From Burkholderiales bacterium (GTDB lineage: Bacteria > Pseudomonadota > Gammaproteobacteria > Burkholderiales > Eutrophovitaceae), in contig DATMAN010000048.1 in the NCBI GenBank assembly GCA_035560005.1, positions 1 through 41,764 on the forward strand: a stretch of DNA of 41,764 nucleotides, in the 5' to 3' direction. Under the pieces are notes generated by a model that worked only from the letters and a program-made list of their open reading frames with translations, had not been told where the DNA came from and did not search any database. A program made the position numbers and the translations under genes. Shown piece after piece: positions 28,048 through 36,273 of the stretch (within the stretch, counting starts at the first letter, position 1; every line of letters starts with the position of its first letter).

Positions 28048-28336
28048 CGCAGCTCTCCCTAAAGTGACTTGGTTAGGTACGCGGTAGCTTGTTCCTCATC
28101 CTCAGTTACCGCATACTGTACGGATAGACAGTGTAGATCCGAAGGTGGTTCGGTCTCAGGGGCACGTATCACCCGGCAATACCGCGCGCCGCGCTGAACG
28201 CTACCCCCTACCGCCAGGATCAATGCGCCCACCGAGCTGCGGCTCGGATGGTTCATCTTGCGGTGTAGTGGGGCCACCCGTTGGCTCTATAGGCACAATT
28301 GCCTCAGACTCTTTCCAAAATCGAGCAAGCGGAAGA

Positions 28337-29656
28337 ATGGAGCCGCCTTACATACGCACCGGGAGTACCGAGGAGGCGAAGGTCTACAGCAGCCAGCCCG
28401 GCCCGTGGACCGTAGCCAACCTGCAGCAGTCAATCGGCTGGACGCAGAAGCCGATTACTGTCGACTATGCAGGCCGCACGTTTCTGCTCCTACCCGAAGA
28501 CGACAGCCTGCCGGCGATAGCGACGCGCGGAAATCACGACGAATGCCGCCGCGCGATTCTGGAGTTTGCTAGCGCGCTCGCCTGGTCGAGCGGTGGTTCA
28601 GTCGCCGTTGAGAGTTGGGGCGGTGGAAGCCACATTTTTCGTTCGGGCAAACGCTCGACGGGCGGGCAGATTAGTACGACACACTTTCACGTCGACTACC
28701 TGCCCTCGCCCCTCGACAAGGACCATAAGCTCGCGCTCGCTCTTTTTCACGAGGGTTCGACGCTCACTCATGTTCATGTCGCGTACAGCTTCCTGAGCTT
28801 TTACAAGATCATTAACCTTGCGAGCGGTCAACACGGCGCCGCGCAGATGGCATGGATCAACGCGCATATTTCGCTGATGAAGCACCATAGAATGAAGGAG
28901 CGCCTTGCCGAGTTGCAGAAGGCCGGTGAAGACATCGGCAAGTACATCTACCAGTCGTGCCGGTGCGCAATCGCGCACGCGGGCGATCCACGAAATCCCG
29001 TTATCGATCCGCACAATCTCGAAGACGAGCGCCGTCTGCGAGCGGATCTGCCGCTCGTTATCACGCTCGGCGAGATCGCGATCGAGGAAATGGGGATAAA
29101 AACATCGCAAACCGTCTACCACGAACACCGCTATGAGCTGAGCGGATTCGAGCAGTACTTTACGCCTGAGTTCATCGGGACTCTGAAGGCGGGCGGAACG
29201 CCGGCTAACGGTGAAGTGCAATTGCCGGAGCGCTTAAGCCTCCGTATATGGGGGCATCCTAGATATCCGCCGCTTGAGGATATGAAGCTCACTTCTGTCG
29301 AAGGTGGGGACGGACTGATTGCCATCGGATGCAGGTCAAACGAGAAGGGCTATCACGCGTATGTGGTACTCGACTTCCCCAACTATCGGCTCAAGGTCGA
29401 GGTAGGAGGAGAGAACCTGAGCGATGACGGCTCAGCGGAGTTCATCGAAGCGACGAAGGAGATTGAGCGGTTCTTTTGGGACTGGAACGGCAACGGCTGC
29501 TTGGAGGTGTGGGCGGAAGATGAGTGCCTCGGACGTTGCGACGCATTCATTCCCGTAAACGTGATGCTCGACCCAAAAGGCTATGAGGCGCGCGTCGCTG
29601 AACTTGACGCCGAGATCACCAAGCGTCCGCGGCGCGCTACAGTGACTCCGGCTTAA
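28337..29656 (+). CDS. HEPN-motif protein (MauJ-like), putative defence or RNA-processing factor
   Basis: From the ATG at 28337 this is a 439-aa protein. A central segment CRCAIAHAGDPRNPVIDPHNLEDE contains R-x4-H, the ribonuclease-type motif of HEPN domains, flanked by helices (MAWINAHISLMKHHRMKERLAEL and LPLVITLGEIAIEEMG). The N-terminal third is beta-rich and the C-terminal third (YHAYVVLDFPNYRLKVEVGG) looks like a separate beta domain. Similar proteins are sometimes annotated as MauJ-like; that name does not imply a methylamine role. The ORF is open for 64 more codons upstream, but that part has low-complexity Pro/Ser/Gly and no good start. HEPN proteins in defence islands often cleave RNA, which is inference here. 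Confidence 0.7.
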   Translation: MEPPYIRTGSTEEAKVYSSQPGPWTVANLQQSIGWTQKPITVDYAGRTFLLLPEDDSLPAIATRGNHDECRRAILEFASALAWSSGGSVAVESWGGGSHIFRSGKRSTGGQISTTHFHVDYLPSPLDKDHKLALALFHEGSTLTHVHVAYSFLSFYKIINLASGQHGAAQMAWINAHISLMKHHRMKERLAELQKAGEDIGKYIYQSCRCAIAHAGDPRNPVIDPHNLEDERRLRADLPLVITLGEIAIEEMGIKTSQTVYHEHRYELSGFEQYFTPEFIGTLKAGGTPANGEVQLPERLSLRIWGHPRYPPLEDMKLTSVEGGDGLIAIGCRSNEKGYHAYVVLDFPNYRLKVEVGGENLSDDGSAEFIEATKEIERFFWDWNGNGCLEVWAEDECLGRCDAFIPVNVMLDPKGYEARVAELDAEITKRPRRATVTPA

Positions 29657-29888
29657 GCGCGACCGATTCGGTTCGAACTCCGCACGCGGTGGAGGTTGAC
29701 CTGTTGGCAAGCACAGGACTCAATGAACTCTCGATTTCTCAGAGCCGCCCGGGAATTCGAGGTCGCTTGCCGGCACAACGAGACCGGCACGCCTACGTAC
29801 TCGCGAGGCGATAGCCGATGTTAGCGGGCAAGATAAATGGAGCCTATGGGCAATTGATCAGACGGACGTATCCTTCGTGAGTCAGCCT

Positions 29889-30455
29889 TCAACGCTCGCG
29901 GACGGAGACAATCTCATAGATTGCTGACCCAGCCGGCAACTTGCGCGTCGTTATTACGTATGACTTCCCAGCTGACGTGACGTGCACGGTCTGATTAGGC
30001 ATGAACGTGGCCTTCGGATAATGCTTATCGATAATCTTTGCTAATTCATCGCTTCCGTACGTTTGCCCTGCTTGAAAAATGGTGCGTGGGTCCGGTTCGG
30101 TCGTAGGCGGAACGGGTTGTGCCGGTTTTGCCTCCGTCGGCCTAGGCGCCGGTGGTTGCCCAGCATTCGATTGGTCGTTGTTCGGTCTTGGTCCGGCATC
30201 GTAATTGACACCTGGCCCCCAACCGCGAGGATCGCCTCGCTTTTGTAATAGCTCCGCTCCCCGTTTCTCTGCGTCTATTAGGACCTGACGATCCCGCGCT
30301 TGTTGCTGTGCCTTCTCTTCGGGCGACGATGAAAGCAGTGCGAAGAGTCCATATAGGACTACCACGGCGGCTAATGCTGTGCCGATGAGCTTAACTGTGG
30401 GATGTATTGGACCGTGACCATTCCGACTGGGTTGCTTCTTCGTTTCTTCTGGCAT
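29889..30455 (-). CDS. Membrane-anchored protein with Pro-rich linker, unknown
   Basis: This 188-aa protein has an N-terminal cytoplasmic tail, one membrane helix (VKLIGTALAAVVVLYGLFALL, about residues 21-41), a charged helix (EEKAQQQARDRQVLIDAEKRGAELL), a Pro/Ala/Asn-rich linker (about 85-122) and a small C-terminal domain (YGSDELAKIIDKHYPKATFMP). The layout resembles envelope-associated conjugation or phage-related proteins, but no family is recognised. The ATG at 30455 has GAGGG upstream. It follows a lipoprotein gene on the same strand, 38 bases apart, so they likely form a pair at the envelope. Confidence 0.6.
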   Translation of the reverse strand: MPEETKKQPSRNGHGPIHPTVKLIGTALAAVVVLYGLFALLSSSPEEKAQQQARDRQVLIDAEKRGAELLQKRGDPRGWGPGVNYDAGPRPNNDQSNAGQPPAPRPTEAKPAQPVPPTTEPDPRTIFQAGQTYGSDELAKIIDKHYPKATFMPNQTVHVTSAGKSYVITTRKLPAGSAIYEIVSVRER

Positions 30456-30493
30456 GTCATTCCCTCTTCGTTGCCGTTTGCGTGCATCCGCGC

Positions 30494-30793
30494 TCAGCGA
30501 TGGGGTGCCTTTTTCGGACAGGCGTCCGGTAACTTCACGGCTATCTCGGGGTAGTTGCAGGCATAGTCGGTACCGGGCTTCAAGGGGATCGGCTTTGACT
30601 GAAGCCGTGCTGCTATGGCGGTTCCCAGCATCGCTCCGCCGATTGCTCTCGCGCTCACCGTAGCGGCAGGCTCTATGAGCACAGTGCTGCCGATCTGACG
30701 AACTTGATATGCGTCGCCGCTTGTGACTGGTGCACCAGCGCAGCCAGCCAGTAGGGCAAATCCAAGTGCCACCATGGTTGCGGAGTTCATCAT
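30494..30793 (-). CDS. Small lipoprotein, unknown
   Basis: This 99-aa protein starts MMNSATMVALGFALLAGCAG, a signal peptide with a lipobox (LLAGC), so it should be attached to the membrane by its first cysteine. The rest contains GGAMLGTAIAARL and two further cysteines (CNYPE, DACPKK), which might pair. The start was chosen as the ATG at 30793 behind GGAAG; a GTG further upstream is unneeded. It lies just upstream of the membrane-anchored protein and probably cooperates with it, such as in a surface-exclusion or entry role (speculative). Confidence 0.6.
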   Translation of the reverse strand: MMNSATMVALGFALLAGCAGAPVTSGDAYQVRQIGSTVLIEPAATVSARAIGGAMLGTAIAARLQSKPIPLKPGTDYACNYPEIAVKLPDACPKKAPHR

Positions 30794-30874
30794 CAGCTTC
30801 CGGCTTGTGTTAGCCCAAGTATGCACCGGTTGCCCAATATATTGTGAAGACGAATTTCATGCATTCCGCGACCC

Positions 30875-31156
30875 TTGCCCCATTTATTGGGAGCGGACTT
30901 TTTGGGGCCGGAAAAGGCGTTTGGGGAGGTCCTGCGGCACCTCAGGCGAGAGCGCGGTCTGTCTCAGGAAGCGCTGGCGTTGGAGGCTGGTGCCGAGCGT
31001 AACTACATCAGCTTGCTCGAACTCGGAAAAAGCAGCGCGAGTATGCGTATGCTTTTTAAGCTATGTACCGTCCTAAACCTCCCTCCCTCGCGTTTCTTGG
31101 AGCAAGTAGAAGGGCGAATGAAGGACCGGGGGTCTCGGAAGCGACCTGGTCGTTGA
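30875..31156 (+). CDS. Xre-family helix-turn-helix regulator
   Basis: This 93-aa protein contains a compact HTH_3 domain: FGEVLRHLRRERGLSQEALALEAGAERNYISLLELGKSSASM, with the recognition helix in AERNYISLLE. Only non-ATG starts are available (TTG at 30875, or a TTG at 30902 with GGGAG at eight bases), so the exact start is unclear. Such proteins commonly repress mobile-element genes. It faces the recombinase operon end and could regulate either the lipoprotein pair, which is divergent, or element transfer. Targets are unknown. Confidence 0.7.
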   Translation: MPHLLGADFLGPEKAFGEVLRHLRRERGLSQEALALEAGAERNYISLLELGKSSASMRMLFKLCTVLNLPPSRFLEQVEGRMKDRGSRKRPGR

Positions 31157-31212
31157 TCTATAGCTACGAATGGGTGCGATCTCCCTGTCCCCCGTGCCGC
31201 TAAGCCGGCTTT

Positions 31213-31224
31213 GCAGTTAATTGC
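31213..31224. repeat. GCAGTTAATTGC palindrome without core
   Basis: The same 12-bp palindrome as in sites A to C occurs here between the Xre and SANT-like genes, but no GATAA-N7-TTATC core lies within 60 bases either side. It may be an operator copy rather than a recombination site. Confidence 0.5.
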
Positions 31225-31235
31225 AAACGGGATCC

Positions 31236-31574
31236 CTAAGCATTGATACGTCCGTACTTCAGCAGTCGTGCCCGAACAGCACCCATCGTTCGCTCGTGCG
31301 CAGCAGCGAGCTCCTGTAGGGCACGCCCGGCGTCAAACGCTGCTAGAAGCTTCCGGTCCTCGTCCTCGGTCCACGGCTCGCCGGTCTTAATTGGCATCTG
31401 CGCTTTCCGGCGGTCATAGCGTTCCTGTCGCTCGAGGGCGGCCGCCGCCTCGTATAGGGCCCGCACTATCTGAGGCCGCTGGTATGCGCTCTCCGGCGGG
31501 AAAATTTCACCCGATTCCGGGTCAACCCCGTTGGCCAAGGACCTTACGACGGCAAGCGCTTGAGTTGCATCCAT
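31236..31574 (-). CDS. Small SANT/Myb-like protein of integrative elements
   Basis: This 112-aa protein has an N-terminal part that begins MDATQALAVVRSLANGVDPE, and a C-terminal SANT/Myb-like helix set (GEPWTEDEDRKLLAAFDAG then ELAAAHERTMGAVRARLLKYG). Proteins of this shape are common next to RadC-like genes in proteobacterial genomic islands. The C-terminal half likely binds DNA. It has AAAGGAG upstream of the ATG at 31574 and lies 43 bases after the radC-like stop, so it shares the recombinase transcript. Its role is unknown. Confidence 0.7.
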   Translation of the reverse strand: MDATQALAVVRSLANGVDPESGEIFPPESAYQRPQIVRALYEAAAALERQERYDRRKAQMPIKTGEPWTEDEDRKLLAAFDAGRALQELAAAHERTMGAVRARLLKYGRINA

Positions 31575-31617
31575 CTCGAATACTCCTTTTGCGGTTGGGA
31601 AGAAATCGAAGACATGC

Positions 31618-32199
31618 CTACAGAAGCCCTCGTTCGGCGAACGAGATGGCTTGGTTACCGGCGACGATAAAGTGATCCAGTACCTTCACCTCCACCAGCG
31701 ACAAGGCTTCCCTAAGATTTCGAGTAAGCAGCTCGTCGGCTTGACTTGGCTGGGCAACGCCTGAAGGGTGGTTGTGGGCAAAAATCACGGCTGCAGCGTT
31801 CGCCGCCAGCGCCGACTTAACGACCTCCCTGGGGTAGACGCTCGTCTGCGTGAGAGTCCCACGGAAGGCTTCCTGCGCTTCGACGACCCGGTGCTGAGCA
31901 TCCAGCCACAAACAGAAGAACACTTCATGCGGCAAATCGCGGAGAAGCAGCCGTAGGTAATCTCGGACGGCCCCTGGCGATGTAAGCGCGGCGCCGGTCT
32001 TCAGCTCCTCCGTCATCCACCGCTTTACGATTTCCCGAGCGACGAGGAGCTTCTCCATCGATGGGTCGGCTTCGGTATCTGCGGCTTCGAAAAGCGCCTG
32101 GAGAGAACCTCGATAGAGCGACCGCGTTTGCCGGACGCCTAGCAGCTTTTCGAGAAGGTCTTTAGTCGGGAGGTTGGCGTAGCGCTCCCCGGCCGTCAC
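31618..32199 (-). CDS. RadC-family JAB-domain protein
   Basis: This 193-aa protein ends in the RadC/MPN-like JAB domain with the metal site [17 protein letters not shown] (HNH-PSG-xxx-PSxxD) and the typical [18 protein letters not shown]-terminus. A short N-terminal helical segment precedes it. The family is abundant on mobile elements; its biochemical role is unsettled despite the historical repair name. The GTG at 32199 overlaps the recombinase stop, so it is translated with the recombinase. It could help recombination or recognise a DNA structure, which is inference. Confidence 0.85.
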   Translation of the reverse strand: MTAGERYANLPTKDLLEKLLGVRQTRSLYRGSLQALFEAADTEADPSMEKLLVAREIVKRWMTEELKTGAALTSPGAVRDYLRLLLRDLPHEVFFCLWLDAQHRVVEAQEAFRGTLTQTSVYPREVVKSALAANAAAVIFAHNHPSGVAQPSQADELLTRNLREALSLVEVKVLDHFIVAGNQAISFAERGLL

Positions 32200-33203
32200 A
32201 GGACCGCGCCGGCGGCGTTGTTGTTGAAGAGGTCCTCGTCCCTGACGTACCGGCTTACCATGGCCTCAGACCGGTGTCCTGACTGAGCCTTGATCTTCCA
32301 TACCGATACGCCGAGCCTCGCCGCTGAAGTGATTAGCCCTGCCCGAAGCGAGTGGCCGGAGTACTTGCTCGGGTCCAGGCCGATCTGGCGGACTCGCTGC
32401 TTGACCACCGCGGCGACAGCCGCGCTCGAAAGGCGAGTTGCTGATATGCCCTCGTGGCGGCCGAGGCTTCTAAAGATCGGCCCTTCCGTGATGCCCCCGT
32501 ACTCCAGCCAGGCTTTGGTGGCTCTTACAGGGCACATCGGCCCGCGGGCGAAGGGGATAGCCACCTTGCGGCCTGCGCCCTCCTGGTCGGTCTTGGAGCG
32601 CCTCAGGGTGACGAATACGCCCCGGTCTACAAACTCGAGGTCCTCGACGTCTAGACCGACAAGCTCCGAGCGGCGAAAGGCGCCGGCGAAGCCTAGGAGC
32701 AAGAGGGCGCGGTCCCGAATGCCCTTCGTGCCCGATAGATCACTCACCATGGCAAGGAGGTCCTCCCGGAGGATCGGAGTCACTTGGTACTGGGCTACGC
32801 CGTAGGTCCGGCGGATGCCCTTCAACGTACCGGTAACGAGGTCCGAACGGGTTGGGGACTTCAGCCCTTGGCTGGTATGCGCCCTTGAAATACTGGCTAC
32901 CCGGCGCGCCAAGGAAGCAACTGAAAGGCGCCCGGCCCACTCGGCAAGGTATGTAGCGACGACGTCTGGCTGCGTAGGTATCGTCCCGCCCCAAGCGAGG
33001 AAATGCGCGAGGTCGGAGCGGTAGGCACGTCGAGTGTTTTCCGAAATAGAGGCGTGGAGAAGCTCTTGGACCGCCTTAGGAGCGTTCTGGGCCCGTGCAA
33101 TTAATTGCAATTGGGTCCCACCGCTTGCCTCGTGCGTGGGCTTCGATAATGGAGTGTTATCAACGGTAGGCGGTGTCACGGAATCGTCTAGCGGCTCAAA
33201 CAT
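32196..33203 (-). CDS. Tyrosine recombinase (site A within its 5' coding region)
   Basis: This 335-aa protein has a SAM-like N-terminal domain ([21 protein letters not shown], core-binding) and the catalytic domain with Arg in [13 protein letters not shown], Lys in [24 protein letters not shown] for the His-Arg pair, and [14 protein letters not shown] with the nucleophile Tyr. The ATG at 33203 overlaps the SWIM gene stop (ATGTTTGA). The first 50 codons cover the palindrome and GATAA-N7-TTATC core at 33097-33161. A frameshifted relative of the same gene lies near 26063-26380. It is distinct from the tRNA-proximal integrase and is a plausible mover of the defence modules. Confidence 0.9.
   Translation of the reverse strand: MFEPLDDSVTPPTVDNTPLSKPTHEASGGTQLQLIARAQNAPKAVQELLHASISENTRRAYRSDLAHFLAWGGTIPTQPDVVATYLAEWAGRLSVASLARRVASISRAHTSQGLKSPTRSDLVTGTLKGIRRTYGVAQYQVTPILREDLLAMVSDLSGTKGIRDRALLLLGFAGAFRRSELVGLDVEDLEFVDRGVFVTLRRSKTDQEGAGRKVAIPFARGPMCPVRATKAWLEYGGITEGPIFRSLGRHEGISATRLSSAAVAAVVKQRVRQIGLDPSKYSGHSLRAGLITSAARLGVSVWKIKAQSGHRSEAMVSRYVRDEDLFNNNAAGAVL
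33097..33161. repeat. Module-border site A inside the recombinase gene
   Basis: GCAATTAATTGC (33097-33108) and GATAA-TGGAGTG-TTATC (33145-33161) form the best-preserved site. A 7-base overlap between two 5-base arms is a common geometry for tyrosine recombinase cores. The coding strand reads through both parts. The shared palindrome makes a further 22-bp match (inverted) with the 3' end of the tRNA-proximal integrase gene. Confidence 0.68.
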
Positions 33204-34218
33204 CGCCATTTCCCCAAAAGTCGGGTAGCCAGCGATCTGCGGGATTGAGCCGGCCATAGTGAAGATAGGCTCGGCAGCAGCCGGCCATCATGCGCAACGT
33301 GCCTGCAAATCGACGGTCCCGATACCGACCTGTATGGATTCCGTCCAGTGCCCAATTCGGGACGTCCGGCTTCCCAGCCAGACGCTCGCGTGCTTCATGA
33401 ATTAACTCCGCTACCTTGTCGTCATCGACCTTCGGCATGACCTGCTCGCCGAATTCGGCGACGAGGATCGCGTAGAGAGCTTGACCGGATAGGTTCGAGT
33501 CCATGCCCAGCGATCGCAGATTCGCGCTGTACAAGGCGGCGAGTTTCATTGCCTGAATAGAACCGGAGCGAGAAGCCAACTCGCCAAGCAGTCCCGCGAG
33601 CCGCTCGGGAATTAACTGACCACTCCCATACGCCGCCCCGAACGTCTTTAGAGCGCCGACCACGTTTCTTTCTTCCACACGCCTTCTAAGGAGCTTTAGA
33701 AGGTCGGTTTCGGCAGCAGGCTCGTCCAACTTCTCCGCATCGAGCCACGCGAAGATGTAGGCATGCCCGTCGGGCTGCGCCCACCAGTTCGGGGTGGCGC
33801 AAATCCGATATACCTCTCGCGCGGCGTCTTGGAGGTTAAGCCGGCCAATGGAGCCGTACCAAGCGGCCACCCGCTCCATCACGCCAAGCGAAAGGTTGTC
33901 TTCTGCCGCGGCGATCAGAACACGACGTTGTACGCGTCCTTGGAATTGCGGGATACGCCAGAGATATAGCAACCACGTGATCGCATCGCCGGTGCGGCGA
34001 AGGCGAATCGACTTGATAAACGCCGAGAGGGCTTCGTTGGGATCAGGCTCTGACGATTGCGGGAATAGACCCTCGATCGACAGTAGGTGCTTGCAGGGCT
34101 GGGACGGATGCTTCTGAAACGCGGGGCAGGTGCAGGTACGTCTATCGAGGTCTATTTCGTAGCGGACTCCGGGAGTGGTAAAGGACTCGACTTTAACTAT
34201 CCGCTTCCCTTGGCTCAC
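33196..34218 (-). CDS. SWIM zinc-finger protein, recombinase neighbour
   Basis: This 340-aa protein has an N-terminal SWIM zinc finger (Cys29-x-Cys31 ... Cys42-x-His44 in CTCPAF...PCKHLL), a DNA- or protein-binding module. The remainder is helical. The C-terminal VPNWALDGIHTGRYRDRRF resembles a segment seen in some RarA/MgsA-related proteins, but the match is limited. A GTG start at 34218 follows AAAGGAT. It precedes the recombinase with overlapping ends, so both act together; a role in guiding recombination is inferred. Confidence 0.75.
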   Translation of the reverse strand: MSQGKRIVKVESFTTPGVRYEIDLDRRTCTCPAFQKHPSQPCKHLLSIEGLFPQSSEPDPNEALSAFIKSIRLRRTGDAITWLLYLWRIPQFQGRVQRRVLIAAAEDNLSLGVMERVAAWYGSIGRLNLQDAAREVYRICATPNWWAQPDGHAYIFAWLDAEKLDEPAAETDLLKLLRRRVEERNVVGALKTFGAAYGSGQLIPERLAGLLGELASRSGSIQAMKLAALYSANLRSLGMDSNLSGQALYAILVAEFGEQVMPKVDDDKVAELIHEARERLAGKPDVPNWALDGIHTGRYRDRRFAGTLRMMAGCCRAYLHYGRLNPADRWLPDFWGNGDV

Positions 34219-34399
34219 CGCATCCTTTTATTGAACTGTATTAAGGATGGTCCACGTGGTTAGGACTATGTCAACCAAAGGGGATCACGATTTTTGAAAT
34301 GAACTCTGCGCCAATGCGAGGGGCGCTACAACAGCTACTCTCAATCTAGTGAAGAACTTACTTCGCAAAGCTTTCCGGTCCGAAATCGGTCGCAGTTCG

Positions 34400-34627
34400 T
34401 CACGCCACCTTAGTGAGGAATCGATCTACTTCTGACTCACGATACAAAATTGTTCGCCTCCCATAGCGCACCCAGGGCAAACGCTCATCACCGCGGAAAC
34501 GCCAATTCGCTAGCGTCTGCTCCTTGACGTTCAGCCTCTCGGCCACCTGCTTAGCTGTCAAGAGGCGATCCTTTATGTGCAGCCCCGCGAGGAGGATGCC
34601 TAACCGCTGTTTGCTTAAACCCGGCAT
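34400..34627 (-). CDS. AlpA-like excisionase / MerR-type HTH_17 protein
   Basis: This 75-aa protein shows the winged-helix excisionase pattern LLTAKQVAERLNVKEQTLANWRFRGDERLPWVRYGRRTILYRESEVDRFL. Such proteins bend DNA at attachment sites and often control integrase expression. It lies 181 bases upstream of the SWIM gene, so it likely starts the unit that contains SWIM, recombinase and RadC-like genes, or it acts as an excisionase for one of the two recombinases. No signal for its own promoter was resolved. Confidence 0.82.
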   Translation of the reverse strand: MPGLSKQRLGILLAGLHIKDRLLTAKQVAERLNVKEQTLANWRFRGDERLPWVRYGRRTILYRESEVDRFLTKVA

Positions 34628-34734
34628 GCTCGCCTACCGAGGCATCACGACTATGCCGGTCCGCTGTTCAATTCCATGGAGTCCTCGAGATTCTTTGACC
34701 GCGGTTCACGAACGAGCAAGGTCGGCCGGACGTT

Positions 34735-34746
34735 GCAGTTAGCTGC
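34735..34746. repeat. Variant palindrome GCAGTTAGCTGC
   Basis: A one-off variant of the 12-bp palindrome sits between the excisionase-like gene and the first of the related unknown genes, close to the latter's stop. No core dyad accompanies it. It is probably a binding site for an element-encoded factor. Confidence 0.4.
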
Positions 34747-34752
34747 ACAAAA

Positions 34753-35307
34753 TCACCGTGCAGTTGGAGCCGCTGGGATTACCGGCTCGTGTAGCTGCTT
34801 ATTCGAGTATCGCTCGACGAAGTCCACAGCCTTCTGACCACTGTCTAACGCTTCCTTCGCTGACCTCAGCCAGAACGCAGCCTCGTCCTTCTCCTGCCTT
34901 CCGTATTGCTCAGCATGGTTCAACAGAAGGAAAACCATATCCTCGGCTTCAAGCGAAGCTAGAACCGTAAATAGGTCGGGCAGATTCAGCCCATGAAGGC
35001 TACTCTCTTTGTCCAAAGCCTCATCCCAAGCCGGTGTACCTGGTTCAGCGTCTTGGAGGAACGACAGCCATAGGTATTCGAACCGTCCTGGAAGACGAGC
35101 CATCTTTGAGAACGTAGGACTGCTGCTCAGGTCAGCACAGAAGAGCTCCAAGTAGATTCCAAGTTCCGTGCGCGCACCGGCCAAGCGTTCAAGGTCATGA
35201 CGCCACAGAGACTGCGATTTGGCGGCTAACTGCCGTGCGTCATGGACGTAGTCTGCTGCCTCAATCGCTCTTTGGTGTTCCGCCATTTCCAATGCTTTTG
35301 TAGTCAT
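34753..35307 (-). CDS. Unknown element protein, paralogue of the 36274-36807 product
   Basis: From the ATG at 35307 this is a 184-aa helical protein. The central segment LWLSFLQDAEPGTPAWDEAL...NLPDLFTVLASLEAEDM resembles LWMLFLGDATPGTRMWKEAW...IADLLVAFASAKLDATV of the gene at 36274-36807, so the two are paralogues. A longer reading to 35409 would overlap the Rep-like gene and lacks a ribosome site. No known family is recognised. The pair flank the Rep-like gene, suggesting roles in replication or maintenance, which is inference. Confidence 0.7.
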   Translation of the reverse strand: MTTKALEMAEHQRAIEAADYVHDARQLAAKSQSLWRHDLERLAGARTELGIYLELFCADLSSSPTFSKMARLPGRFEYLWLSFLQDAEPGTPAWDEALDKESSLHGLNLPDLFTVLASLEAEDMVFLLLNHAEQYGRQEKDEAAFWLRSAKEALDSGQKAVDFVERYSNKQLHEPVIPAAPTAR

Positions 35308-35339
35308 GTTCGTGCAGTTAATCAAGTTGGAAGGTCTAA

Positions 35340-36185
35340 CTAACCGTGCAGTGCCTTCAGCGCTTCCGGATACAAGGCCCAAATGCTTATCGGTGACCAC
35401 CAGTCGCATCCGACACTGCTAAGACGAGCTAGGTATTTCTTCTTGGCCGCGCCGGCGAGCTGCATCGCTTCACACGCACCGATGTAGCGGCAGTGTTGGA
35501 GGAATTGCTTCCATCCTTTGTCGGAGGACTGCGCCTCAGCATCTGCGAACCGACAGACGCCTACGCTCTTGAAGGGGTTCTCCACAGAGGGCAATGCAGG
35601 GACCTTGCGACCTAACTTTCTGAGAGACGCTTCTATCCGCGTGATCGGCTCGGTCCCAACCGCCTTCCCAAGGGCCTTTAGACGGGCAACGCGGTCGTAT
35701 CCCCGAATGACCCGATTGCTTCCTCGCCGTCCAAGGTAACCGGTCGGACAGGGGTGGTAGTAATCCGGATACCACCCAGAGTTTCGAAGCTGCCCGTCGA
35801 AGGTGAAATGCTCCTTCCAGTTAATGCCAGTGCAATCAATTGCAATCTCAAGGTAAGTAACGTGGGACTCAGCAAGTACGGAGGCGTAGCCGTACTCCAG
35901 CATGTATCCGAGGTGCATGTGCATCTGCTCCCACTCAGTGGGTCCTAAGTCCGCTGGCTTGAAATCGAACCGCACATACGGCTTGTGATGGGAAATGCCC
36001 ACCTGCATGCCGAGCTTCGCCTGTTCCGATAACGGGATGCGCACATTCGTCTGGTATTTCGTCTTCCAATACGTGTATCCAGGTTCGCCCTTCATCTCGC
36101 TAAAGAGGCCACAGAAGTGGCCGTGCATCTCCTTGTCGACGATAGGCATTACTAGTCCTATCCGATCTATAGATACTGTGTACAT
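35340..36185 (-). CDS. Replication-initiation (Rep_trans-like) protein of the element
   Basis: This 281-aa protein has the layout of phage or plasmid replication-initiation factors of the Rep_trans / RstA type: VTYLEIAIDCTGINWKEHF, then YLGRRGSNRVIRGYDRVARL, and PITRIEASLRKLG, a pattern (G-S-x-x-x-R-x-Y-D and T-R-I-E) typical of those nickases. A catalytic Tyr is likely in the RGYDR segment. A purine-rich leader precedes the ATG at 36185. It suggests the integrated element can replicate as a circle after excision. An internal ATG at 36149 with AGGA is an alternative start. Confidence 0.78.
   Translation of the reverse strand: MYTVSIDRIGLVMPIVDKEMHGHFCGLFSEMKGEPGYTYWKTKYQTNVRIPLSEQAKLGMQVGISHHKPYVRFDFKPADLGPTEWEQMHMHLGYMLEYGYASVLAESHVTYLEIAIDCTGINWKEHFTFDGQLRNSGWYPDYYHPCPTGYLGRRGSNRVIRGYDRVARLKALGKAVGTEPITRIEASLRKLGRKVPALPSVENPFKSVGVCRFADAEAQSSDKGWKQFLQHCRYIGACEAMQLAGAAKKKYLARLSSVGCDWWSPISIWALYPEALKALHG
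35832..35843. repeat. Variant palindrome GCAATCAATTGC inside the rep gene
   Basis: A near-perfect copy of the element palindrome lies in the rep reading frame. No core dyad follows. Given several other copies, it may bind the same factor, or it may be coincidental. Confidence 0.3.
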
Positions 36186-36250
36186 CCCCTACTCTTCTTC
36201 TATCCCTACTCACTCTCTCTCTCCTACCTCTTCCTTACCGCTTACCGTCT
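36186..36250. other. Strand-asymmetric purine-rich leader upstream of rep
   Basis: The plus strand is nearly all C and T here (CCTACTCTTCTTCTATCCCT and more), so the minus strand, which is the rep message, is purine-rich. CTTACCG occurs twice in tandem near its far end. Tracts of this type can be single-stranded or triplex-forming and are seen at some origins and leader regions. An origin or a rep control region is possible. Confidence 0.45.
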
Positions 36251-36273
36251 ACTTAGAGCCGTCAAGCTCCCGG

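Noticed and set aside
28059-28256. Short minus-strand reading upstream of the Cas2-like gene
   Set aside because: It has no ribosome site, no recognisable features and overlaps the leader of the neighbouring gene; coding is not supported.
28145-28336. In-frame extension of the HEPN-motif protein
   Set aside because: The extra 64 residues are Pro/Ser/Gly-rich and unlike a folded domain, so the later ATG was preferred.
29829-29850. GATAAATGGAGCCTATG as a decayed border core
   Set aside because: Only one arm matches the consensus and there is no palindrome at the right distance.
30010-30035. GGATAATGCTTATC as another module-border core
   Set aside because: The spacer is only 3 bases, no palindrome accompanies it, and it lies in a coding region.
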